Shown: positions 1-9,641, counted from the first letter of the stretch. The stretch is 64,000 nucleotides of DNA from JAKAVN01 sp963796565 (GCA_963796565.1 CAWCMA010000004.1:124001-188000), one strand, 5' to 3'. A program made the numbers and translations. Notes: a model not told the origin generated them from the letters alone.

Positions 1-1
1 A

Positions 2-844
2 GATTACGCGCGCTGCGCGTCGATCACGCGCCGTTCCTCGTCCAATTTTTACTATGCCTTCATGCTGCTGCCGGTCGAGCGCCGCCGGGCGCTGTACTCG
101 GTCTACGCGTTTTGTCGTTTCATCGACGACATCGCCGACGACCAGTCGATCGGTCATCCCGCCGAACTGCTGACGCGCTGGCGCGAGGAACTCGAGCGCA
201 TATTCAACGGCTCGCCGACGCATCCGATTTCCCGCGCGCTCGCCCACAACGTGCGCCGGTTCGCGATCCCGCGCCGCTACTTCGAAGAGATTATCGATGG
301 CGTCGAGATGGATCTGGGGCGCACGCGCTACGCGACCTTCGACGAGCTGCGCCTATACTGCTACCGCGTCGCTTCGGCGGTTGGCCTGGTCTGCATCGAA
401 ATTTTCGGCTATCGCAGCCCGCGCACCCGCGAGTACGCCGAAAATCTCGGCATCGCCTTCCAGCTCACCAACATCATCCGCGACTTGAGCGAAGATGCCG
501 CCCGCGGCCGTATCTATCTGCCGCTGGAAGACCTCGCGCGCTTTGGCGTGACTGAGGACGAAATTCTGCACGGCGCGGACAACCTGGGGCTTCGCAGCCT
601 GCTGGAGTACGAGGTCAAGCGCGCACGATCGTTTTACGCGCTCGCCGAACAGGCGCTCGCAGCCGAGGACCGCGCCGCGATGGTGTGTGCGGAGGCGATG
701 CGGTCGATTTATCGCGCGCTGCTCGAGCGCATCGCCGCCAAGGGCTGCGGCGTCGTCGGCCGGCGCCATCGTCTCTCCACCCCACACAAGCTCTACTTGG
801 TCGGCCGCACGTGGGCCGGCACGCGGCTGCGGGCGAGGAGCTAG
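2..844 (+). CDS. hpnD: Presqualene diphosphate synthase HpnD (5' partial)
   Basis: Squalene/phytoene synthase family enzyme that joins two farnesyl diphosphates to presqualene diphosphate, the first step of the HpnCDE squalene route to hopanoids. The frame is open to the left edge; in-frame codons before the first visible ATG (position 62) read like the family's N-terminus (S-N-F-Y-Y just before it), so the true start lies outside the window and about 280 residues are visible. Both Asp-rich diphosphate-binding motifs are present: DDIAD near the start and the NIIRDLSED region in the middle. hpnE starts 6 bases after the stop, so the two are co-transcribed. Confident on family; HpnD rather than HpnC rests on the HpnE and HpnA neighbours and on similarity. 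Confidence 0.9.
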   Translation, partial: DYARCASITRRSSSNFYYAFMLLPVERRRALYSVYAFCRFIDDIADDQSIGHPAELLTRWREELERIFNGSPTHPISRALAHNVRRFAIPRRYFEEIIDGVEMDLGRTRYATFDELRLYCYRVASAVGLVCIEIFGYRSPRTREYAENLGIAFQLTNIIRDLSEDAARGRIYLPLEDLARFGVTEDEILHGADNLGLRSLLEYEVKRARSFYALAEQALAAEDRAAMVCAEAMRSIYRALLERIAAKGCGVVGRRHRLSTPHKLYLVGRTWAGTRLRARS

Positions 845-850
845 ACCGCG

Positions 851-2227
851 ATGGTCGAGGCGCGCGACGTCGTCGTGATCGGCGGCGGATTCGCCGGACT
901 GAGCGCTGCGGTGGCGCTCGCCGAGCAAGGTTTTCGCGTTGCCGTGCTCGAGGGCAAGCCCGCTCTGGGCGGCCGCGCCTATTCCTTCGCCGACGCCGAG
1001 ACCGGCGACTTTGTCGACAACGGCCAGCACGTCCTGATGGGATGCTACGCCGAGACGTTCAAGTTTCTCGACCGTATCAGCCAAAGCGGCCAGTTGGTGT
1101 TCCAGCGCGATCTCGCGATCGAGATGCTCGAGCGCGACGGGCGCTCGGGCGTGCTCAAGACCGCGCGCCTGCCGGGCCCTCTGCACATGACCGCCGCGCT
1201 GATGCGCTACGGACTGCTGACGCCCCGCGAGCGCCTGAGCGCGATGGCGGCGGGACTGAGGATGCTGCGGATGCGTCGCCGGGACCACGCGCGGATGGGC
1301 GAGGCGACCGTGAAAGCGCTGATGGACGAGCTCGGACAGGGCGAACGCGCGCGGCAATGCTTTTGGTATCCGCTCGCGATCGCGACGCTCAACGAGGATC
1401 CCGAAATCGCCTCCGCGGCTTTGCTCGCCGAAGTTCTAAAGCGCGCGTTTTTCTCGCGCCGCTCCGATTCCGCCTTCGTCTACGCCAAGGTCGGTCTGAG
1501 CGATCTCTATTGCCCCGCCTCAGTACGGCTGGTCGAGGCGAGTGGCGGCCTGGTCGAGACTCGTGCCCTCGTCGAAATGCTGGAGTTCGGCGCGGATGGC
1601 AGAATAGCGGGCGTGCGGCTGCGCGACGGCCGCCGTTTGCAGGCGGCCAACTTTATTGCCGCGGTTCCGCCAGCCCAGCTCGCGCGCTTTTTGCCGGAAG
1701 GGGCCGGCACCGATCCGTTCTTCGCGCATCTCGGCGAGATCACGTCGTCGCCGATTATCTGCGTCCATGCGTGGTTCGATCGTGAAATCACTGACGCGGC
1801 TTTCGTCGGCTTTGTCGGCACGACCACGCAATGGCTCTTCAACAAGCGCCGGATTTTTACCGAAAATGGCGAGCGCGCCAACGGCTATTTGAGTTTCGTC
1901 ATCAGCGGCGCGCGCAAGCTGGTTGACGCCGACAACGAGGAGCTGCTCGACCTCGTCATCGGCGATCTGAATACGATGATCCCCGCCTCACGCGATGCGC
2001 GCCTGCTCAAGGCGCTGGTGCTCAAGGAGAAGCAGGCGACGATGGCGCCGTCACCCGAATGCGATCGCTTGCGGCCAAGCCTGGCGACGCCGATCGCAAA
2101 CCTGTTCCTCGCCGGCGATTGGATACAGACCGGTCTACCGGCGACGATCGAGAGTGCGGTTACGTCGGGGCATGCCGCCGCCGCCGCCATCGCCGCGCGC
2201 GTTGGCGACCCGGCGCATCCGGCCTGA
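851..2227 (+). CDS. hpnE: Hydroxysqualene dehydroxylase HpnE
   Basis: FAD-dependent amine-oxidase/phytoene-desaturase-like protein of 458 residues that reductively removes the hydroxyl of hydroxysqualene to give squalene. The N-terminus carries the dinucleotide-binding motif GGGFAGLSAAVAL followed by an acidic strand end (VLEGKPALGGRA). The C-terminus has the second FAD motif (NLFLAGDWIQTGLPATIESA), typical of this family. It lies between hpnD (6-base gap) and hpnA (5-base gap), so the operon encodes consecutive steps. Length is normal for HpnE. A role as a C30 carotenoid desaturase is the main alternative, but the context favours HpnE. Confidence 0.9.
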   Translation: MVEARDVVVIGGGFAGLSAAVALAEQGFRVAVLEGKPALGGRAYSFADAETGDFVDNGQHVLMGCYAETFKFLDRISQSGQLVFQRDLAIEMLERDGRSGVLKTARLPGPLHMTAALMRYGLLTPRERLSAMAAGLRMLRMRRRDHARMGEATVKALMDELGQGERARQCFWYPLAIATLNEDPEIASAALLAEVLKRAFFSRRSDSAFVYAKVGLSDLYCPASVRLVEASGGLVETRALVEMLEFGADGRIAGVRLRDGRRLQAANFIAAVPPAQLARFLPEGAGTDPFFAHLGEITSSPIICVHAWFDREITDAAFVGFVGTTTQWLFNKRRIFTENGERANGYLSFVISGARKLVDADNEELLDLVIGDLNTMIPASRDARLLKALVLKEKQATMAPSPECDRLRPSLATPIANLFLAGDWIQTGLPATIESAVTSGHAAAAAIAARVGDPAHPA

Positions 2228-2232
2228 GGCGT

Positions 2233-3264
2233 ATGGAATCGCGAACCGCACTGGTGACCGGCGCCAACGGCTTCGTAGGATGCTACGTGGCGCGAGCGTT
2301 GCTCGCGCGCGGGACCACGGTGCGCGTGCTGGTGCGCAAAGGCGCCGATCTGCGCGCACTTGAAGGTTTGTCGTGCGAGCTTGTTTGGGGTGACCTGCGC
2401 GATGCGGAAGCGGTTGAGCGGGCGACGCGTGGATGCGACGAGGTCTATCACGTTGCCGCGGACTATCGCCTGTGGGTGCTCGATCCCGCGCCGATGTACG
2501 CCGCCAACGTCGAGGGCACGCGCAACGTCCTGACCGCGGCGCGTCGCGCCAAGGTCCGCCGCGTCGTCCATACCAGTACGGTCGGCGCAATCGGCATCCC
2601 GCACGGCGAATCCGGGCGCGAGGACTCGCCGGTGACGCTCGAAGACATGGTGGGACATTACAAGCGATCGAAGTTTCTCGCCGAGCAGGAGGCGCTCAAG
2701 GCCGCGCGCGAGGGTGTGCCGGTCGTGATCGTCAATCCGTCCACGCCGGTCGGCCCTTACGATTACAAGCCGACGCCGACCGGTCGCATAATCGTCGATT
2801 TCCTGAACCGCCGGATGCCGGCCTTTATGGACACCGGGCTCAATCTGGTCGACGTCGAAGACGCGGCGATGGGTCATCTGTTGGCCGCGGAGCGCGGCGT
2901 GGTCGGGGAAAAGTATATTCTCGGTGGCGAAAACCTGACGCTGGAGCAGATGCTCGGCCGAATGGCCAAGCTGTCGGGTATGAGCGCGCCCAGGTTTCGC
3001 GTCCCGTACGCGGTCGCCTGGACCTTTGCGCTCGGCGCCGAGGCGGTCGCGCGCACGATTACCCGGCGTCCGCCGCGCGCGAGCCTGACCGAGGTCCGGA
3101 TGGCGCGCAAGATAATGTTTTTCGATTCTTCGAAGGCGCGCGAGGCACTGGGATACGTTTCGCGTCCGATCGATGACGCGCTTGGACGGGCGATCGAGTT
3201 TTTTCGTTCGACCGGCGCCGTACAGGCTGCGCCGCACCGGCGTCAGCGTCGACATCGGGCCTGA
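2233..3264 (+). CDS. hpnA: Hopanoid-associated sugar epimerase HpnA
   Basis: Extended short-chain dehydrogenase of 343 residues. The Rossmann motif TGANGFVG is at the N-terminus. The segment YHVAADYRLWVLDP and the catalytic HYKRSK (Y-x3-K) are characteristic of the HpnA family. HpnA-type proteins are linked to building or modifying the bacteriohopanepolyol side chain; the exact substrate is not settled. The ATG at 2233, five bases after hpnE, was chosen because the glycine-rich loop follows directly; a longer version would run back into hpnE. The C-terminus ends in a basic tail (RRQRRHRA). Confidence 0.85.
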   Translation: MESRTALVTGANGFVGCYVARALLARGTTVRVLVRKGADLRALEGLSCELVWGDLRDAEAVERATRGCDEVYHVAADYRLWVLDPAPMYAANVEGTRNVLTAARRAKVRRVVHTSTVGAIGIPHGESGREDSPVTLEDMVGHYKRSKFLAEQEALKAAREGVPVVIVNPSTPVGPYDYKPTPTGRIIVDFLNRRMPAFMDTGLNLVDVEDAAMGHLLAAERGVVGEKYILGGENLTLEQMLGRMAKLSGMSAPRFRVPYAVAWTFALGAEAVARTITRRPPRASLTEVRMARKIMFFDSSKAREALGYVSRPIDDALGRAIEFFRSTGAVQAAPHRRQRRHRA

Positions 3265-3283
3265 GGTGGGACTGGGGTCGGCG

Positions 3284-4183
3284 ATGCATCTGCTGCTTTC
3301 TACAATCGCACTGCGGCCGTACGTGTTCGTGTTCCTGGGATGCTATCTGGCGATCGCGATCGTCAACTTCGGCCTGCGTACGACGCTCCTTTTCACAGTG
3401 CTGACTTACGCTGTGGCGTGGGCCTGCGAATGGAGTTCGGTGCACAACGGCTTTCCGTTCGGACTCTACCACTACGTCCAGGCGACGCGCGGCCGCGAGA
3501 TCTGGGTCGCCGGCGTGCCGTTCATGGACTCGATCTCGTTCACCTTCCTGTCTTTTGCGAGTTACACGGTCGCGCTGCTGTTGAGCGCGCCGCTTTATCG
3601 GCGAGGGGCTGACCTGCGGACGCTCGACACCTGGGAGCTGAGACGCTCGCCGCGGGTGTGGCTGATGGCGGCGCTGTTCATGGTGATGATCGACATGGTG
3701 ACCGATCCGCTGAGCGTGCTCGGCCAGCGCTGGTTTCTGGGCAGGATTTTCTGGTACGACCCACCGGGGCCGCATTTCGGCGTGCCGATCAGCAACTACC
3801 TCGGATGGTATTTCGTCGCGGCGGTAAGCGTCGCGATTTTCCAATGGCTGGATCGTCGGCTCAATCGCGGCGTCGGCAAGCCAGCGGGCGCGATGCCCGC
3901 AGCTCCCTCGCGCGCGCTTTGGGGGCCGGGGCTGTACGCGGGGGTGGTCGGGTTTGTAATCGTGATGCTGTTCCGTATCGGCGCGCCGGAGATCGCCTGG
4001 GCGGGAATTTTTATCTTCCTCCCGCTGCTGGCGCTGGGGCTCCATATCGTGACTCGCGCCGACTGTTGGGGCGATGCCGCCGCCGTGGAGCGTCATCTGG
4101 CGGACTTTCCTTACGAGCGATCGCTTGCGGTGTGGGGCATGGCCGCGTCACGATCTCCCGCCAGGCGCCGGGGCGTGGCGTAA
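3284..4183 (+). CDS. CruF-like carotenoid biosynthesis membrane protein (DUF422)
   Basis: Polytopic membrane protein of 299 residues with about seven hydrophobic segments, beginning LRPYVFVFLGCYLAIAIVNF. It contains family signatures around EWSSVHNGFPFGLYHY, the conserved acidic MIDMVTDPL segment and YLGWYF. DUF422/CruF proteins hydrate the psi end of acyclic carotenoids such as bisanhydrobacterioruberin. It is the last gene of the hpnDEA run, 19 bases downstream of hpnA, so it may act on a pigment or on a polyprenyl product made from the same presqualene/squalene pool. The ATG at 3284 was chosen; an in-frame GTG at 3266 is an alternative. It converges on hpnG with only 12 bases between stops. 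Confidence 0.7.
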   Translation: MHLLLSTIALRPYVFVFLGCYLAIAIVNFGLRTTLLFTVLTYAVAWACEWSSVHNGFPFGLYHYVQATRGREIWVAGVPFMDSISFTFLSFASYTVALLLSAPLYRRGADLRTLDTWELRRSPRVWLMAALFMVMIDMVTDPLSVLGQRWFLGRIFWYDPPGPHFGVPISNYLGWYFVAAVSVAIFQWLDRRLNRGVGKPAGAMPAAPSRALWGPGLYAGVVGFVIVMLFRIGAPEIAWAGIFIFLPLLALGLHIVTRADCWGDAAAVERHLADFPYERSLAVWGMAASRSPARRRGVA

Positions 4184-4195
4184 CGGCGCGCTCCG

Positions 4196-4945
4196 TCACG
4201 CTCCGGGCCGGCTCAGCGCTTCGAGCGCGGCGGCCAGTGCCGCCGTTGCACGATTGAGACTGCGCATCATGCGCGCGAGCCCGATTACCGCCGCGGGATT
4301 GCGTAGCACGAAGCGCGCGGCCACAAGCGGCCGCACCTCGCCGTCGGGTCCCGCCAGCTCCGCGCCCACGATTTCCTCGTCGACGGTGTCGAGCACCGCG
4401 CGCACGCAGGCGAAGCGCATTCCGCGTCGATGCGCCTCGGCCGCGATGGCGGCGCTTTCCATGTCGACCGCGAGTGCGCTCGTCCTGCTCCGCGCGTCGC
4501 GCTTGGCGGCGCCGTGTTTCAGAATCAGCGCGGCGGTCAGGATCGTTCCGGTTGCGAACTGGAGCGGATGCGCCTCGAGCGCGGCCTTGAAGCGGGCGAG
4601 ATCGACAGGAGGAATCGCGATCGTAACCGGTGCGAGGCCGGTATGCTCGTCGTCGAGAACGAGACGATCGGCGAGCACCAGGTCGCCGGGTTGCAGCTCT
4701 TCGCTGAGCGCTCCCGCAAGCCCGGTTGCAATGACGAGATCTGCCGCGGCGAATGGTTGCAGCGCGCGGCGCGCCGTGTCGGCCGCCCGGCGTATCCCGA
4801 GCCCCGTGGCAACGCCGACGATCTCCGCCGAGCCGAGGCGGCCGCGAAATCCTCGCAGCCCGTCGATTCCCAAAGCGGTGCGGTCCGAAAGACGGCGCTT
4901 GAAAGCGGCGGCTTCGCGCGCGAATGCGTAAAAGATCAGAATCAC
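4196..4945 (-). CDS. hpnG: Hopanoid-associated phosphorylase HpnG
   Basis: Nucleoside phosphorylase / MTA-SAH nucleosidase-fold protein of 249 residues. HpnG removes adenine from adenosylhopane, giving the ribosyl (phosphoribosyl) hopane used for side-chain extension. The N-terminal FYAFAREAAAFKRRL, the glycine-rich VIATGLAGALSEELQPGDLVLAD and the AVDMESAAIAAEAHRRG segment, with its substrate-contacting Met-Glu, are the usual family motifs. It starts with GTG. It lies opposite to its pathway neighbours and converges with the CruF-like gene. Context (hpnD/E/A, hpnK) supports HpnG over an ordinary purine phosphorylase. Confidence 0.8.
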   Translation of the reverse strand: MILIFYAFAREAAAFKRRLSDRTALGIDGLRGFRGRLGSAEIVGVATGLGIRRAADTARRALQPFAAADLVIATGLAGALSEELQPGDLVLADRLVLDDEHTGLAPVTIAIPPVDLARFKAALEAHPLQFATGTILTAALILKHGAAKRDARSRTSALAVDMESAAIAAEAHRRGMRFACVRAVLDTVDEEIVGAELAGPDGEVRPLVAARFVLRNPAAVIGLARMMRSLNRATAALAAALEALSRPGA

Positions 4946-5058
4946 AGGGTTTCAGCTTGAGCCGCGCCGCCGTAGCTAGCAAAATTGCGCCAGTGGGGGT
5001 GCGCGTCAACAGGATTGTGACACAAGCGCGGCGGATTGTGCGCGCGCAATTGCAGTCG

Positions 5059-5953
5059 ATGACGGAATCTAAGTCCGTCATCTTCACCGCCGACGATTTT
5101 GGCGCTTCCGCCGAGGTCAACGCCGGCGTTCTGCGGGCTCATCGCGAGGGCGTGCTGCGCGGGGCGAGCCTGATGGTGGCGGCGCCGGCGCGGGACGCGG
5201 CGGTTGCGGCGGCGCGCGACTGCCCCGGCTTGGACGTCGGGCTTCATCTCGTCGTGTGCAAGGGACAAAGCGTGTTGCCGCCTGCGCGGCTGGGCGGGCT
5301 GGTGGATAGCGCCGGCCGCTTCGTCGAAAACCCGGTACGCGGCGGGATGCGCTATTTTTTCAACCGCGGCATTGCGCACCAAAATTGCCGACGAATGCCG
5401 CGCGCAGATCGAGCTGCATCTGAAGCTGGTCGGTTATCTCAACCATATCGACGGCCATCTGAACTTCCACGTACATCCGGTGATCTGCGACATCCTGCTC
5501 GACCTGGCCTCCGAGTATCGCGTGCCTTGTATCCGGCTGCCGCGCGAGCCCGTGTTTACGACGCTCGCGCTGGCACGCGACAACGCGCCGCGTAAGCTGG
5601 TCGAGGCGGTTATTTTCCGGGCGCTCTCGAAGCGGGCGCGGCGAAAAATGACCGAGCGCGGAATCAAATCCACCAATTGGCTCTTCGGACTGCATCAGAG
5701 CGGCAACTTGAGCGAGCAGTACATGTTCGGCGTGATTACGCGGCTCGGGACGGGGCTGACCGAGATTTATGCTCATCCAGCGGCCAACATCGGCGGCGCA
5801 CCGCCGCCCGCGGCGGCGCAGCGCGAAGTCGAAATCCTGGTAAGCCCACTGCTGCCGATCGCGCTCAAAGAGGCGGGCGCACGCCTCACGAATTTCGCCG
5901 AACTCGCCCGCACAGGCAGCCGCGATACGGCCGCGGCGCACGATATTCATTAA
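5059..5953 (+). pseudogene. hpnK: hpnK, YdjC-family deacetylase-like, interrupted by a frameshift
   Basis: Hopanoid-associated HpnK belongs to the YdjC carbohydrate-deacetylase-like family. The first half (from ATG 5059) reads in one frame with the metal-site motif TADDFG and DVGLHLVV. The second half, with the NHIDGHLNFHVHP motif, reads in the next frame. The switch falls at a run of six T (5355-5360): removing one T joins RYF to STAALRTKIADE and gives a continuous protein of about 297 residues. The total length (895 bases) is one base over a multiple of three. Both halves are well conserved, so this is either a recent lesion, a homopolymer sequencing error or transcriptional slippage. hpnG diverges from it upstream. 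Confidence 0.75.
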
Positions 5954-6108
5954 GCCGAGGGGCCGGCATTGCGGCGAACTCACTCTTGGCCGGCTCGCGC
6001 GCGATTGGCCGCTGGCGTGGCGCGCGGTACTCTATGCCGTGGGCGGTCGCGGCGGTAGAGCCGCGGTTCGCCAATCAGACAAGCTCAAACCTCGGGAAGG
6101 CTATTAAA

Positions 6109-8694
6109 ATGATTGATCAGGAGGGCGCGCCGCTCGCCGCCGACAAGGCTTCCGAACACAGACTTCCGTCGAACGTGGTGCCGGAGCGCTACGAAATCAG
6201 CCTCACGCCCGATCTTCACGCGTTCACCTTCGCCGGTGAGGAGAACGTGGCGATACGGGTTATCACTGCGACCACTGAGGTGGTAATCAACGCGCTCGAG
6301 CTGGAGATCGATAGGGTCAGCGCCGAGCGCGGCGACGCCACCGTCGCCGGCAAGGCGGCGCTGGAGCTCGCACACGAGCGCGCGCGCCTGAGTTTCGAGC
6401 GTGAGCTGGAGCCCGGCGAATGGACCCTGCGCATCGCCTTTCGCGGCATCCTCAACGACAAGCTGCATGGCTTCTATCGCAGCACTTACAAGGACACCAA
6501 GGGCAACACCCATTTGGTCGCCAGCACGCAGTTCGAGGCGACTGACGCGCGCCGCGCCATTCCGTGCTGGGATGAGCCGGCGCTTAAGGCGCACTTCAAG
6601 GTGCGGCTGGTGATCGACGAAGGTTTGAGCGCCTTTTCCAACGCCGGCGTCGAGAGCGAGCGCAGCCTCGGCGGCGGCAAGAAGGAGATCGTCTACAAAG
6701 AGACGATCAAGATGTCGACCTACCTGCTCGCCTTTATCGTGGGCGAGTTCGAGGCGACCGAGCCGATCGACGCCGGAACGCCGCTGCGCGTCGCGTACGT
6801 GCCGGGCAAGCGGGCGCTGACCGCATGGGCGCGCGAGATCGGCGCCTTCTCGCTCAAGTGGTTCGCCAACTATTACGAGCTGCCCTATCCGGGCGACAAG
6901 CTCGACCTGATCGCGATTCCCGACTTTGCCTCGGGTGCGATGGAGAACCTGGGCGCGATCACGTTCCGCGAGACCGCGCTGCTGATTGACGACCACAGCG
7001 CCTCGCGCGCCGAGCTCGAGCGCGTGGCCGACGTCGTCGCGCACGAGAATGCCCACATGTGGTTCGGCGATCTGGTAACGATGGAGTGGTGGAACGGCAT
7101 CTGGCTCAACGAGGCGTTCGCCACCTTCATGGAGATGCTGGCGGTCGACGCCTGGAAGCCGAACTGGAAACGCTGGGAGAGCTTTTCGGTCTCGCGCACG
7201 GCGGCGATGGCAATCGACGCGCTGAGCAGCACGCGGCCGATCGAGTTCACCGTGCTGAGCCCCGAGGACGCGCGCGCGATGTTCGACGTGCTGACCTACG
7301 AGAAGGGCGCCTCGGTGCTCAGGATGCTCGAGCAGTACTTGGGCGCGGAGATTTTCCGCAAGGGTATCGCCGCCTACCTGCGCAAGCATCAATACGCCAA
7401 CGCCGAGACCGGAGACCTGTGGGACGCGCTGGAGCAGGCTTCCGACGAGCCGGTGCGCAAGCTGATGGACTCGTGGATTTTCCAGCCCGGCTTCCCGATG
7501 GTCGAGGCGGCCATGGGAGCCGATGGGCGCTCACTGGTGGTGCGCCAACGGCGGTTTTTTTATCTCGCCGAAAACGCCGCCGCTGCCGGCCACGATCAGC
7601 TCTGGCAGGTGCCGGTGATGGTGCAGGCGAAAACCGAAAACGGCGTTGCGACTCACAGGCTGCTGCTCGACGGGCGCGAGGCGACGCTCGATCTGGGCGG
7701 ACGCGTGGAATGGGCGCTGCTTAATGAAGGGGGCCACGGATTCTACCGCGTGCGCTACGCACCCGACTTGCTCGCGGCGCTGGGCCGCAACCTGAACGAG
7801 CTCAAGGCGGTGGAGCGCTACGCGCTGGTGAGCGATTCGTGGGCCGCGACGGTCGCCGGGATGATGCAGCTCAAGGAATTCCTCGCCATGCTGCGCGCGA
7901 TGCGCGGCGAGAGCGACCTCAACGTGTGGCGCGCGATGCTCGCGCCGCTCGGCTATCTCGACATGATCGTCAACGACGCCGAGCGTCCCGCACTAGCCGC
8001 GACCGTTCGCGAGATTGTCAGCGGCGCGGCGGAGCGTCTGGGATGGGATCCGCGTCCGGACGAGGACGAGCTGACGCGGCAGTTGCGCGGTTCGCTATGG
8101 GGCTCGCTGGGCACACTCGGCGACGACCACGAGGTGCAGCGACGCGCAGCCGAGATCTATGCGCGCTATCTCAAGGATCCGGCCTCCGTGGACCGCGACC
8201 TGGTGCCGCCGATGATCGGAATCCTGGCCTACGCCGGCGACCGGGGGCGCTACGAAGAATTCAAGCAACACTTTAGGTGGGCGCGAACCCCCCAGGAAGA
8301 GCAACGCTACCTCTTCTCTCTGGCCAATTCTCGTCGCCTCGAACTTTTGCGCGCTACGATGGAGATGACGTTGAGTGGCGAGGTGCGAACTCAGAATGCG
8401 CCCTACCTGATGCATTCGCTGCTGCTCAACACTGCTTGCCGCTACGAGGCGTGGGACTTTGTGAAGAAGCACTGGGAGGAGATGATTCGCAAGTTCCCCG
8501 ACGCCGCGCTGCCCCGGATGTGCGAGGCGATCGTCGGACTGCTCGAGCGCGAGGACGAGGTGCACGAATTCTTCCAGGCTCATCGGGTGAGACTCGGCGG
8601 CAAGATAATCGACCAGCATCTCGAGCGGTTGCGCGTGGCGGTGGCATTTCGCAAACGCGAAGGCGCGAATCTGGCCGCCACGCTCAAAGGCTGA
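6109..8694 (+). CDS. M1 family metalloaminopeptidase (aminopeptidase N-like)
   Basis: Zinc aminopeptidase of 861 residues that removes N-terminal residues from peptides. It has the exopeptidase motif GAMEN at residues 276-280 and the zinc site H312-E-x2-H316 followed 18 residues later by E in NEAFATF. The C-terminal half is the alpha-helical ERAP1-like domain, so it resembles the eukaryote- and archaea-like puromycin-sensitive/tricorn-interacting-factor branch more than E. coli PepN. ATG 6109 was chosen; the open frame extends upstream but lacks family sequence. No signal peptide is visible, so it is probably cytoplasmic. Confidence 0.92.
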   Translation: MIDQEGAPLAADKASEHRLPSNVVPERYEISLTPDLHAFTFAGEENVAIRVITATTEVVINALELEIDRVSAERGDATVAGKAALELAHERARLSFERELEPGEWTLRIAFRGILNDKLHGFYRSTYKDTKGNTHLVASTQFEATDARRAIPCWDEPALKAHFKVRLVIDEGLSAFSNAGVESERSLGGGKKEIVYKETIKMSTYLLAFIVGEFEATEPIDAGTPLRVAYVPGKRALTAWAREIGAFSLKWFANYYELPYPGDKLDLIAIPDFASGAMENLGAITFRETALLIDDHSASRAELERVADVVAHENAHMWFGDLVTMEWWNGIWLNEAFATFMEMLAVDAWKPNWKRWESFSVSRTAAMAIDALSSTRPIEFTVLSPEDARAMFDVLTYEKGASVLRMLEQYLGAEIFRKGIAAYLRKHQYANAETGDLWDALEQASDEPVRKLMDSWIFQPGFPMVEAAMGADGRSLVVRQRRFFYLAENAAAAGHDQLWQVPVMVQAKTENGVATHRLLLDGREATLDLGGRVEWALLNEGGHGFYRVRYAPDLLAALGRNLNELKAVERYALVSDSWAATVAGMMQLKEFLAMLRAMRGESDLNVWRAMLAPLGYLDMIVNDAERPALAATVREIVSGAAERLGWDPRPDEDELTRQLRGSLWGSLGTLGDDHEVQRRAAEIYARYLKDPASVDRDLVPPMIGILAYAGDRGRYEEFKQHFRWARTPQEEQRYLFSLANSRRLELLRATMEMTLSGEVRTQNAPYLMHSLLLNTACRYEAWDFVKKHWEEMIRKFPDAALPRMCEAIVGLLEREDEVHEFFQAHRVRLGGKIIDQHLERLRVAVAFRKREGANLAATLKG

Positions 8695-8821
8695 GAAAAC
8701 GGCGCCGGACCGTCAGGCCGGGCACGGTTGATTTTCAGATCGGCCACCGCGCGCGCTGCGCGCCGTGCGGAATCGATGCGAAAGCGGTACGCGCTCGCGC
8801 GTGGACACACTGTGCCTGCAG

Positions 8822-9616
8822 CTACTCGCCCTTGAATTTCGCTGCGCGCTTTTCCAGGAACGAAGCGATGCCCTCGGAACCGTCTGCCGTGCGTCCCATG
8901 TTGGCGATCCACTCGGTCTCCAGTTCCATCTGATCCTCGAGCGTCCGGGTCGCGCTCTCGGCTAAAAGCCGCTTGACGCCCTGGTAGGCGAGCGTCGGCC
9001 CCTGCGCGAACCCCTTCGCCAGCCCCTCCGCCGTCGCCATCAGCTCGCCGTCGGGCACCACCCGGGTCACGATGCCCATCTCGTGGGCCTCGCGCGCCGA
9101 AAGCACGCGGTTGGTGAGCGTCAGGTCCATCGCGCGCCGGAGGCCCACGATTCGCGGCAGGAAATAAGTCGACGATCCGTCGGGCGTGAGTCCCGCCCGC
9201 GTATACGCCATCGTGAATCGCGCCGACTCCGCAGCGATTACGATATCGCCCGCGCACGCCAGGCTCATTCCGGCGCCGCCCGCCGCGCCATGGATCGCCA
9301 GCACCACCGGCGCCTTCATCCGGTTGAGGAGCGAGATAGCCCGGTGCAGATGATAGGTGACCTTCTTGAGGTAGGTCGGCAGCATCTCCTTGGGTTGGGC
9401 GGAGAAGCTCTTGAGGTCGCCGCCGGCGCAGAAGATTTTGCCCGCAGCGTTTATCAGCACCGCGCGGACGCTTGGATCCTCGTCGCAGCGCAGCGACACT
9501 TCCATCAGGTCGTGCGCGAGTTCGCCGTTGAGCGCGTTGGCGGCCTCGGGGCGGTTAAGTGTGATGTAGGCGACGTTGTTGCGCACGTCGAAGAGCAGCG
9601 TCGAATAGTCAGCCAT
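8822..9616 (-). CDS. Enoyl-CoA hydratase/isomerase (crotonase, PaaG-like)
   Basis: Crotonase-fold protein of 264 residues acting on acyl-CoA esters. The oxyanion-hole segment IHGAAGGAGMSLACAGDI is clear. The usual first catalytic Glu region reads AYTRAGLTPDGSSTYFLPRIVG: the Asp in TPDG at the second catalytic position matches PaaG/PaaB-type isomerases more than classical hydratases. Substrate is therefore uncertain. A very strong Shine-Dalgarno (GGAGGAAAT) precedes the ATG. A short repeat array (9642-9696) lies just upstream and may be regulatory. Its neighbour, also on the minus strand, is a haloalkane dehalogenase. Confidence 0.88.
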   Translation of the reverse strand: MADYSTLLFDVRNNVAYITLNRPEAANALNGELAHDLMEVSLRCDEDPSVRAVLINAAGKIFCAGGDLKSFSAQPKEMLPTYLKKVTYHLHRAISLLNRMKAPVVLAIHGAAGGAGMSLACAGDIVIAAESARFTMAYTRAGLTPDGSSTYFLPRIVGLRRAMDLTLTNRVLSAREAHEMGIVTRVVPDGELMATAEGLAKGFAQGPTLAYQGVKRLLAESATRTLEDQMELETEWIANMGRTADGSEGIASFLEKRAAKFKGE

Positions 9617-9641
9617 GATTTCCTCCGGTTCTATGAAAAAC

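Noticed and set aside
1885..3255. Long minus-strand open frame opposite hpnE and hpnA
   Set aside because: Its translation is Arg/Ala/His-rich without motifs; it is the usual antisense openness of GC-rich genes.
6085..7392. 435-residue minus-strand frame opposite the aminopeptidase
   Set aside because: Overlaps GAMEN and HExxH of a strong gene; no recognisable domain or start signal.
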